The translations under genes and the position numbers were made by a program. Below the pieces are notes generated by a model. It was not told where the DNA came from and did not search any database. It was given only the letters and a program-made list of their open reading frames with translations. Shown here piece after piece: positions 31,650 to 41,900 of a stretch of 64,000 nt of DNA. Numbering within the stretch: position 1 is the first letter of the stretch; every line of letters begins with the position of its first letter. Source of the DNA: Lophium mytilinum (Eukaryota; Ascomycota; Dothideomycetes; Mytilinidiales; Mytilinidiaceae); assembly GCA_010093605.1 (NCBI GenBank), contig MU004193.1, positions 1,309,520 to 1,373,519 on the forward strand, in the 5' to 3' direction.

Positions 31650-32841
31650 ACAAATATCTGGTTGGATGCATCACTTGTAACCAATTGGATTGAGATTCAA
31701 CCAATAGTATCGGGGTTCTGTACAAATACCAACTCATGGTTTACACACTATCCTATATCACGTGACATCCGCTTCACTGAAGTCCTTTTCCACCATTCTG
31801 GCTCTGCTTAGCGTCCCTCATCATATTGACCAAAGCGTAGCGCATTGTACCATGTTTACTATTCATGTAGACCTACCAGACCTCCGTTGGGGTGGCTCTT
31901 GATGCTCACCTTCTTGTGTCAATTCCGTTGGCTATTCTAACAATGCTGCATGCTAAGCTATCTGTGTAAGAGATCCACGTCAATTCTACACGAAAGATAG
32001 TCCTAGGTATGAGGTGGCAAGGAAACCCAGAAACAGGTTACCTTGTGAAAGTGATAGCGGTAGTGCATAAGTACGCGCAGTCATATAGACTTTCGCTGGT
32101 TGTTCCTAGCTCGTGAAACACGCGACTGAAACTTAGTTTGACTGAGGCTGGCAAATTTATTTTATTAACATGGACACAAGTTTCTAGGGACATTCTGTCA
32201 CAGCAGCTTTGTTCACCATGTGCAAGAAATATTGGCGGTCCGGGTGGAATGTCCGGATCCCTAGCCGCGAAGGCGTAAGCAGCCAAGCAAACCGGGGGGC
32301 ACAGCGACCAGTCAGGCTCCGCGTTCACTGAAACTTGCAGTTCGCCTAAGCCAGTGCGGAGGACTGCCCCTTCTTGTGACGCCGAGCCTGCTAGTCAACC
32401 TTTAGATCTGAATTTGGACGTGAATCGATGGAAGATACGGCAGCGATCGTATGAGCAGTACAGCGACCAGCTCCGCCGCATGCAAGCCACCACTCGGCCA
32501 TTCGAGTACCCATTAGCAAAAAGAGAGATTGCAGAGCCGCCCACATAGGCAAATGAGTTGCTGTACGGGAGGCCCGATGCTGAACTGGGAGGCCGCCCAG
32601 GCTCTTCCTGTCTGCAGGACTTCTACATTATTTAAACACCTGCAATACCCGATAGAGCTCGAGCGAAAAGCCGACCACGATCTTACACTTCAGTCTTGTC
32701 AATCACACTTAAGCTTTGTCGCACTTCAGCCTCGTTGCACTTCAGCCTCGTTGCACTTCAGCCTTGTCGCACTTCAGCCTTGCCGCACTTCAATTTCTAA
32801 TACTACACTTTCAGCTTTTTTCCTCGACCGAGAGTAGAAAC
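31650..32841. other. Intergenic with a minisatellite
   Basis: About 1.2 kb. No supportable gene. A CACGTG box is at 31759 and a 16-base tandem repeat lies at 32686-32792. Confidence 0.5.
32686..32792. repeat. 16-bp minisatellite upstream of a CorA-like gene
   Basis: Unit GCACTTCAGCCTCGTT occurs four times almost perfectly at 32721-32784, plus a partial copy and two degenerate units before. It ends about 50 bases before the start codon at 32842 and so probably lies in the promoter or 5' UTR. Confidence 0.85.
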
Positions 32842-35800
32842 ATGGCCGAAGAATGCATCAACCGAATCCCAGACGCTTCGGAGTCAAATAATCTACCAGG
32901 AGGAGGCCTCGGCCCTCGACTGGAATCCACCGAGGCATTTCAGGAGCCTCCTGATATCGAGGACGTCGAGTTCCGCTATTCTCTTCTTGGTGGGTCTCTT
33001 TGCCAACTTATGCCCCTCTCAATACCCCTACCTAAGTGATACTAGATAAGCTAAAGTCGGAGGAATGCATCTCAATACCTGAAGAGGCAAAGCAAAAGTC
33101 CAGGGATCCATACCCATATGTATCGTTTGGGGACGAAGGTACAACCGGAAGTGTCACCGCATACGGAGATCTCATGCAGATCACTCAGTTTCTCGAGTTG
33201 AGCCGCTCAGGTTTCTTCTCTGTGGATCTTCCTCAAGTGCCGGAGCCGTACTTCGTTCAGGATCGAACACAAACACTCATGGATATTCGCAACCGCAACT
33301 ACACAGGTATATATGCGATTTTACAAGGAGTAGACTTTCCCGATGAGTCTTCAGAAATGAAGGTAGAATTCATCCACGATCGGTGGCCACTCTTCACAAC
33401 GAAATACGACTATATCACATTCAAAATCCAACATGTCGCATTTCAAGGTACCGTCTTTCAGCAGTACCATTATTCGACGGAGAAGGAACCTTTTGTAGTC
33501 CCCTCAGGCTTCAAAGTTTCAATATCAGCGGACTTGCGAATACGAGACTTGGACTTCATCGATCCCCAATACAAATTCAACGAAGAAGACCAGCCATCAG
33601 ATAACTATTCTCATCGTCTCAGCAAGAGTAAACACGGTTTCATTCTGAAGCACACGGGCTTAGTGTCGGACGACGATTTGCAGCCGCAGAAGGGAACCAA
33701 TGATTCCGTCGCTTTGGCCGTCTCCATTTTTGTTAACGGCGAACTGCAGGAGCTTGTTCAAGATTCCGAAGAAGATTCCGAGGATTGGTATTTCACCAAA
33801 CCCGGGAAGGGGTTCTTGATGGAGCCGTCAAAGCCCTTGCAGATAACAGTGGCTTTCAAATTGCTGCCATGCAAGAAAGATTGGGATGGCGGCAATTTTC
33901 CGATCACACAGCACAGCCTTCGCGAAATGCACAAGATGTTGGAAGCAAGTTCATTTACAAGACTAAAGCTGTCAGAAAATGATCTTCACATGGACTTCGT
34001 CATGCGACGAAATTTGGAGCATATACTCTCGGTTTGCAGTACTCCAGTGCCTCATACGTGTCGAAAAGGCTGTGAGGACGGAAAGCTATGCCCAGAGAAG
34101 ACAGCCATTGCTTTAACATGTGGAGATTTGTCGGGACATCGAATCGTCACATCAGCAAGTTTGTAGGTCAGACAGGACTGCTCAATTCCTCATTTAGCTG
34201 ACTAGTCAGTTTTGCTTTCCAATTCCTTCTTTCGATGTTCAAGTACCTCGAGAAATTCCGAAATCAGGCAGCCGCAGAACGCCATCCTACTCATTGCAAG
34301 TGCAACCAAAATGACAGAGCCGCCTGCGAATGGATGTTCTCCGGCTTGTTACAACGAAGGATCAAGGAAGTATGCAGGATGCACTTAATCTGGATAGGGC
34401 AAGCTGAAATAGTTGATGCCTGTTTTGGAGCGAACTACTGGGCCACTGGCAAACAAATCGCTGCAGCAGACACCCCCAGCTTGAAAGCTCTGACGGACAC
34501 ACCATTTCAATTAATAAAACTTGCTGATTTCAGGACGATGTTCAAACATAGTAAGGACGAAAAGCTCGTTAAGGCTCTTGAGCCTCTTCTTGAGCCTCTT
34601 GTGGGGCCTTGGATCAAGTCAATAGACACTGATAACGGACGAGAGTTTTACGCGTTCCCTCATCCTACAAGTATCCGCGCTGGAGTTCAAGAATTCCGAT
34701 TAGAAGACCATGTTTGGATTTGGAGAGCCTTTCAGTCGGTCAAGAGCCTTGGCCTTGGGAGCAAGTTGGAGAATTTTGAGCGTCCCCTGAGGCCAGGTGA
34801 TCTCAACACGGAGAGAGCGGCAAAGATCCCCCTGTCCTCGGACTACTCTCCGACAGTGTTTCAACGACATGTCCTGCGACGATTCACCACAGAGAATCCT
34901 GTTTCTAGACAAAGAATGCTTGCTGTTGCACGGTCAACGTCTGATAACAGATTTTATCTCCATTCTCGAGATACTGCGTTGCTCTACACAGAAACCTCTT
35001 CATTTTTTGCCAAATCCGGCACTTTCTGGAAAGCTACTATCGATGCACAGAGATTCCATGACGAGAACCAGGATTCAAGATGGGATAACCCGTTGCGTTA
35101 CGCGCTGGCCTTCATGATGGGTAGAAAAGGCCTTCAGATCAACGACAGATTGCCGGATGATCTTTCTAATGCTGCGAAAGACCTTTTGCTGCAGAGTTCG
35201 TCTGCAAATGGGCTCTTCCCAGGCGCGCTGAACGCAGAGACCAAGGAGCCCGAGCTCTTCCGAAACGAAGCACAAAGAGACTTTTATTGGCACCGAACCT
35301 TCGAAGTTCCTTACATCCTCTGGCACTTCAATTCAGAAAACCAAAAGGCCGAGGATTTTGGGATGTCTCCACCAAATCCGAGCAACAAACCTGCTGGACA
35401 GACAAATGAAATACTAGCAATATCACTAGCCTCGGGGTTGCACTCTACTCAACTGGAGATGAAGAGATGGATGCCTTTCAATAACCTCATTGTTCAAAAG
35501 AGCATAGTTGACTTGTCGGATGAATGGTTGTACAACCTGCCGAGTTTCCTAGATTTCACGCCGTCTGTCAATGACAAAGACGATGCAGAAATTAATGAGA
35601 AAGACGCCACAGACCACCAATTCAGGGGTGTCATCATCGACATCCCCAAGACTGAGCACAACAAAAAAGGCAAAAGTCAACCATACAGTAATGAAGGTCC
35701 ATGGAGTAACTTCGAGGTCTTGTGCAACAAGGAGATGTATGAGAAGCTTAAAGAACGGCGTACAGCAAAGAGCGCCAAGAAGAGGCTTATTTGGTCTCCA

Positions 35801-37249
35801 AATGCTAACCACTCGACTAAAAGGCTCTGCTGCCTTACATCTACCGGCGATGAGAAAGAATCCTTAGGGCTGTTCTACGACAGACACCATGTTAAGCTGA
35901 AATACTTATTCGATGAAGTAACGGCAACTGCGAACCTATGGACGACCGAGTTCCATTTGTCTTCTTATGAACTGCTCAAACCTTATCAAGACAAACAAAT
36001 GACTGATCTGGTGTTTCTAGGAGGCGATAGGGTAATTAGGAAGGCAGGTACAAGCTTCCGATTCGTTGGGGACTTTTTTGATCGCTACTGGACTTGCCAC
36101 GTTCTTGAATCCGAAGAGGACCGCAATCAAGGAATTGCAACGCGCCTCAAAGAGCTTATCGAGCCGAAGAGGCTATTACCTAAGGTCGAGCGGCGCAAAG
36201 AGCCGTGGAGACAGCGGAAGGTGTTAGAACTTCTTCTGTTTGACCGAATGCTCAAGAAGATAACGGGGCGTTACGAAGACATGATTGCGGAGACGAGTAG
36301 GCGACTCAGTGATTTATTTCCGCATACGACCACTGGTAAAGACGACCCCAAGAATATCATATTAGTCTCAAATGGATTATTCTCCGCGCCGATGAATAAC
36401 GATGCCTACCTGACTTTTAGTAAGGAATGGCCTCCCTTTCAATATACTTTACAAGTCATGGAAGAAGACTTGAAGGACACCCTAGAGAAGATCGACTTAT
36501 GGAGGGACCGTGAAGTAGCTCGACAGCCTGAGAGACCGCGCTGGACAAAGAACGACGAGAGTAGATATCGGGCAACGATAACTAAGCTCACGACTTCGAA
36601 TAACAATGAGATCCGAGATTTAAATCACTACCGAGCCACCATCCAATCTCTGAGAACGTCCCTCACGAGCGGGCTGGAGTCAACACGAAACGAACTGAGC
36701 TTCCGAAGCGCAGAGAACGTGCGTTTCTTCACCTACATCACGGTCATCTTTCTTCCACTTGGATTTGCTACAGCAATTTTCAGTATGGGCGACTCTTCTC
36801 CTAAACGCAAGACCTTGAAGGCCATGGTTGTCACGGCTATCATCACTTTACTTCTCACTATTGTTGTGCTGGTCAGCGTGCACACCTTGGAAAAAGCGCT
36901 CTTTCAACCTGTTGTCAAGATTTCTCGCCGATTGTCAAGGAGGCGCGTAGCACGGCCGGACAAATCAACGCCCTACAATGGGAGCTCGTCGTTCGACTCG
37001 TTACCAGAGTTCTCGGAACGCTCATTTACACAGGATGAACGTGGGTTCCCTTGTAGAAGATCCAGTGGAACAGAGGACGTAGCATCTGAAAGTCAAGATC
37101 AACCGGATACACCTTCTGGTGGCGAGCATACTGCAGGCAGGATACCCGGGAGCTGGGGACTTTGGGTTGGAGATTCGCGAAGAAGGAGGGAAACAAGAGA
37201 AGCGAGGATGCCGGACGATCCCAGGCTTGAAGAAGGAAAGCCAAATTGA
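32842..37249 (+). CDS. Large CorA-like membrane protein (1,434 residues)
   Basis: One gene in three exons: 32842..32989, 33046..34162 and 34210..37249. The second intron (GTAGGT, CTGAC branch, CAG) fuses what look like two separate reading frames. Residues 1-420 are a soluble beta-rich part I do not recognise, ending in a cysteine-rich stretch (CRKGCEDGKLC, then HCKCNQNDRAAC across the splice). The middle (about 430-1240) is mostly helical with charged repeats such as KALEPLLEPL. Two C-terminal helices (FFTYITVIFLPLGFATAIFS and MVVTAIITLLLTIVVLVSV) mark the CorA-like transmembrane part. The GMN pore motif is replaced by IFSMGDSS, so ion transport is uncertain. A polar cytosolic tail of about 100 residues follows. 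Large proteins of this kind recur in filamentous ascomycetes without an assigned role. Confidence 0.8.
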
Positions 37250-37654
37250 TGGAGGTATCAGCCCAGCGCTAAGCTGAGACCTAAGCAGATACTTATCACA
37301 TGACGCTAAATAAGTATAGTTCAATTAGGACTAGCGTGCTCGGCCTTATATCATCCTCGCTCGTCTATGATAAGTCCTCTTGGTCACGATGCTATAAGCA
37401 GGAATGAATACCTCTAGCCTGAACAGCTCAGTTACCGGGACGGGAAAGGAACTGCTTGGGTGCACATTATGATATCGAACTTCCTGCTGCCTGATATAAC
37501 CTTGACGCGATCGGGTGTCTCGGGAAGCAAAGGCCAAGGCAACAGCCAGTTCAAATAATCTAGCATCCATTCACATTCAAGGGCATGCTACGACACTAAC
37601 CATTATTCACCATCCACAAAGAACAGAGTTACGAGACCTTAGCGTCCGAGGAAA
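37250..37654. other. Intergenic
   Basis: About 400 bases; no gene seen. Confidence 0.5.
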
Positions 37655-38715
37655 ATGGAACCCCTAGTGCCGCAGACGGACACCTCCTTCCTGAGCGGCC
37701 TCGCAAGGTCCGTTCAAGCTCTGAAATCACTCTCGGCTTTGAATGCCAAACGTCTTTTCAGGAAAGCATTCACAAATTCAATAAGCGTGGCTGAAACCAC
37801 CCAGTTTCCACAACTCTCCCCATTTCTCCGACGTAACCATCCGCCTCCTCGACGCCTTCTCTGAGCCCGTTTACTCACTCCACGCACACAAGCTGGTCCT
37901 GAGTGCACACTCGCAAATTTTTGCAAACATCTTCAACGAGGAGCTTCAGGTATGCCTTCCTGCTCCAACGTCTTCACGTACTTTCTCACGCCTCATAGCA
38001 ACGATGGGCCCCAGTAATCGACATCCACGACGACGACCCCACCGCTTTCCTGGCTATGTTAGAGTACATGTATAGCGGCAGCTACAGTATCCCCGCGTCT
38101 ACATCTAGCTCACGCAGCTCTTCCCCAACCGGATCCGCGGAAGTAGACATCTCAGCGACCGATCTGATCTTCCACACCCGCCTCCACGCCCTCGCAACCA
38201 CCTACGCCATTCCTACCCTCCAGAACCTGTGCGCTAGGAACTTCGCTCTTGCATCAACCCCACCAAAGTCACCATTTCCTACCCCAACATGGTTCACAGC
38301 CGTGGAGCTCCACTATACGCTCCTCTGCCCTTCTTCCTCTCTTTCATCATTGATGATCGACACACTGGACCCTTTGAGCCTCGCCATCGCGCGCCAGATC
38401 TACTCAAATCGCACCGTTCTTCTTCGCGCAAGCTTAGAGGCTAGGGCAATGCTGAGGGAGCTGTTGGTGCGGTTTCCGCAGCTAGGAGCAGACGTGACGG
38501 GTGAGGCGAGGAGGGCGTGGAAAGAGAGCCCAAGGGGAGGGACGTTGATCGCATGCAAAGGGTGTAGGAGGTGGGTGGTGGCGTGTGTGGCAGAGGCGAT
38601 GATTTGTTGGAGGTGTGGGGAGGGTGTCGTCGGTGGTATCCCAAATGAGGCGAGGGACGGAGACAAGAAGGTAAGTAGATTTGGTAAGAAGGGAGGGTTT
38701 GTGTTGGGGAGGTAG
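37655..38715 (+). CDS. BTB/POZ domain protein
   Basis: 304 residues from exons 37655..37707, 37805..37949 and 37999..38715. After a short N-terminus the BTB fold runs through HFSDVTIRLLDAF, HAHKLVLSAHSQIFANIF and IDIHDDDPTAFLAMLEYMYSG, a dimerisation and cullin-adaptor module. A Ser-rich loop (STSSSRSSSPTGS) separates it from a helical back half resembling the usual BTB tail. Near the C-terminus CKGCRRWVVAC and CWRCG could form a small zinc site. No Kelch, MATH or ankyrin domain follows. Partner unknown. Confidence 0.85.
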
Positions 38716-38935
38716 AGGGGGCTTGAGAGGAAGAGGTGACACGGTGCGAGTGGTAATTTTTAATGTCTAATCGTAATGTCTAGTAGTAATGTTCAAGCAA
38801 CAACAACCTAACGGCCTTATCGTGATCTTGAAAATCGAATAGATATTCCGTTGATTCTTTATTACTGAACTAAGATGAATGCTGTAAAAACCCCGAGCAT
38901 ATCCTATTCAAATCCTAAACTCCTGCTCCGCTCGT
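38716..38935. other. Convergent 3' ends
   Basis: Short AT-richer spacer between convergent genes. Confidence 0.4.
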
Positions 38936-41900
38936 TCAAGCTCTTATCCCATCCCTCGGCAAAACCGTCCACCTATCCAAAAGCACGTCCACAATATCCT
39001 CCTCTTCCTCCTGTTTATCTTCCGGTTCATCTCCAATTGTCATACTTCCGCGAGAGTACGCCGACAACGGACCAAGCAGCCCTTGTCCGACGTCCTTGAC
39101 CAAGTCACGCTCTTCCACCACCGTCTTCTCACTAGTTCCTCGATCCTGTTCGGCATCAACCTTCTGTCGTTTCAGACCCCCTTGGGGGAAAGAGCCCTCC
39201 TCTGGCTCCACCTCCGCCACCCTCTTTGTAGCTTTCCCCTCCTTCTTAGCCTTGTCCACACGAATTCCAGTAATTTCATCTCGCCTTACAGGCGCCAATT
39301 TCGCATGATCAAACCCAGTCGTCTTCCGTAACGAAGGGCTTTCCGCATGAGGATTGGAAGGCGCAACGTTCTCGCCAGAAGTGCCGCTGCTGCTCCTCAC
39401 GTCCTCGATTTGCTCGGCTGCACGTGCAATAACAAAGCCAGTACTCGATTCGCGCCTTGCCGTTGGCTCACTCGGGGTGAGGATTAGACGATCGTGTCTG
39501 GGTAGTCGAGCAACGGGGTTGGTGACGAGGTGCTGAGGTGCTATCTCCATCACGCCCGAGACGCCAGACGGCACTCTTTCGCTGGTATCTTTTTTCCTCC
39601 TTTGAGCGTCAAGGACCCGTTGGCGGAAACCCTTCATCCCCAGTGAGGAGACAGGTTTGGGATCCGACGGTATCTTGCTAGTCGGCTTGGCGTAGTGGAG
39701 CGGATCATCCTCCACGAGCTCGACATCCTGGGCGTTGATCCCATGGCCGTTCTGCTGCACCAGCGCGGACACGTTCTTGATGGAAGCCTCAGGCTGAGTG
39801 CGCTGCGCCTGTGGGTTCTGCATATGCGCCGGGTTCCTGTCCATTGGCATGCCTGGCTGTAGCCCCAAGGAGCCGAGCATCGGCCCGGCCTGATGTCTTT
39901 GCTGCGTCACCATGTTGCTCGCGGCCAGTTGCTGTTGTTGTAACTGCAGCCGCATCTGGTACTGGCGCTGGGCTTCCTGCCGTCGGCTCTGCAAGTTCTG
40001 TGAGAGCGCGACAGGCTGGACGGGAAACGAGCCACCGCCAAAGTTCTGGTTGTATCCCTGCGGCATCGGCGAGCCTTCGGTCTTGTTCTTCCGCGCCGCG
40101 TCTCGTAGTATTTCTTTGTAGTCAGAGGAGAGATGAGAATGAGAGCTGAGATGAGATCGAAGATGATCAGCCAGTGGAAAACGACGCGGACAGTAGGAAC
40201 ATTGAAATCTCTTCGTGAGGATATGTTGCTCCAAGTTGGGTGCCGCAATTAGATCGCGAGCTGGGACCGGAGGGCCTTCGGGATCTTCCATATCGAGGTC
40301 AAGGTCCTCTTCGAGGGTGTCGGCTGGTGGATCGATATGACACGAGGGAATCTTTTCCTTCACATCGTACGCCACTCGTTTCTTCACTCGGGGACTATGA
40401 CGTATTAGCAATGTGATGGGTAGGCTGAATCTTTTCAATGTTCCAACTTACTTTCTGACCTTATCTTTCATAGACTTCTTCTCTTTGCGATTTGTCGAAT
40501 CCGATATATCGTTTTGTCGCCAGATACTAGACGGCGAAGAACGACGGGGTGAATCTGCGGGCCGCGCCGATGTTGAAATATCAGACGTGGAGCGGCCGCG
40601 ACTTCGCTTACGGTTACGATCTAGAGTAAAGCAAGTCAGTTTCAAAAGACGAGCAGAGGTAGGTGTGGTATACTCACCTCGATCAGGCGGCCTGAGGGCG
40701 TCTATTCTTCTATCCAGCTCGTCGCTTGATTGACGAGATGGGGGTGCGAATTCGGTATTGACTTCCTGGGGGACTATCTCCTCCATATCTTCCTCCTCGT
40801 CGGCCTCCGAGCCAGAATCCGAAATGAGAGCTTGTTCGCCGACCAGCCGAGCTATTTCTGGCCGGTTCGGGTCCATGAAACTCATCAGAACGGTGTCTCC
40901 CTGGCTCGGACGAGTGTTGCGCCGATTAGGTTTCTTTCGCTTCACATGAACATGAGGCGAAAGGGGTCTATATGGAGCATGGCCAGCAGACAACTTAGGT
41001 ATACGCTCTTCTGTCCTAGCGTCAACTCGAAGTTCCTCTTTCTCTTCCGAAGGCCGATACTCAGGGCTAGCTAGACTGAAGGCATCTTTCTGTGTGCTCG
41101 GCTTACGAGGGGATACATAACCCGATCCTTTTCTTTGATCTGCAAGGGTGGCATCGCCGTCCATGGTCTGACTTTTGGTGATCTTTGCCCCGCGGCGACG
41201 CTTCTTCGGTACGGGCGACTCGTCGCCATCAGTGTCGATAGCGGCAAGCCACTGTTCCTCTGTAAGCGAGTCATCTTGTCTAGCCTGGGTTGTCTCGCGA
41301 GCGCCATAACTATGGTTCTCTTCGTCTCGAAGTCCTGCCTCGGGGTTGTTGCGATTTTCTTCTGCACCACTGAAATTAAACGGGCTCTTAGCTTTCAGTG
41401 TATCTTCAACGTGGAGAAAGGAGTCAAAATCGAAACTCTCGAGGACATCCGGCCCATAAAATGATGGATAGCCAGGATCGGTGAACTGATCATGGTTAGA
41501 ATTGTCCGCTCTTTTCTCGGCATGATATCTCACCTCTTCGCCAATATTTCCGAATGGGGCACTGGAACCATGCATGGGAGGTCCTGGCACTGGCGGTGGA
41601 GGTGGTGCGGCAGCAAGTGTTTGTCCCGTACTTTAGGACGTCAATAGCTGCCACGGAATCTTGCTAGAGTAGGATTTTGCATAAACTTACTGGTCTCGAC
41701 TGTCTTCGGAATTCATGACAACGTCCGTATAAGTGGATGTCGGAGGAGCTTTGAGTAGTGACGATGATTGAGCCTGATCTCTATCCGTATTAGGTGTCGA
41801 TTCTGGACCTAGTAGTAGATTCGTTTCCTCATTTCCGTCACTGATGACATCCCCTTCTTGTTTCTTGGCATCAACATCTTCGATTTCCTCAGGCCACAGA

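Noticed and set aside
32686-32792. CRISPR-like array
   Set aside because: Units are directly adjacent without unique spacers and the organism is a eukaryote; it is a minisatellite.
34163-34240. Gene boundary between the frames at 33046-34166 and 34235-37249
   Set aside because: A GTAGGT donor, CTGAC branch and CAG acceptor join them in phase, and the CorA-like part would otherwise lack its front.
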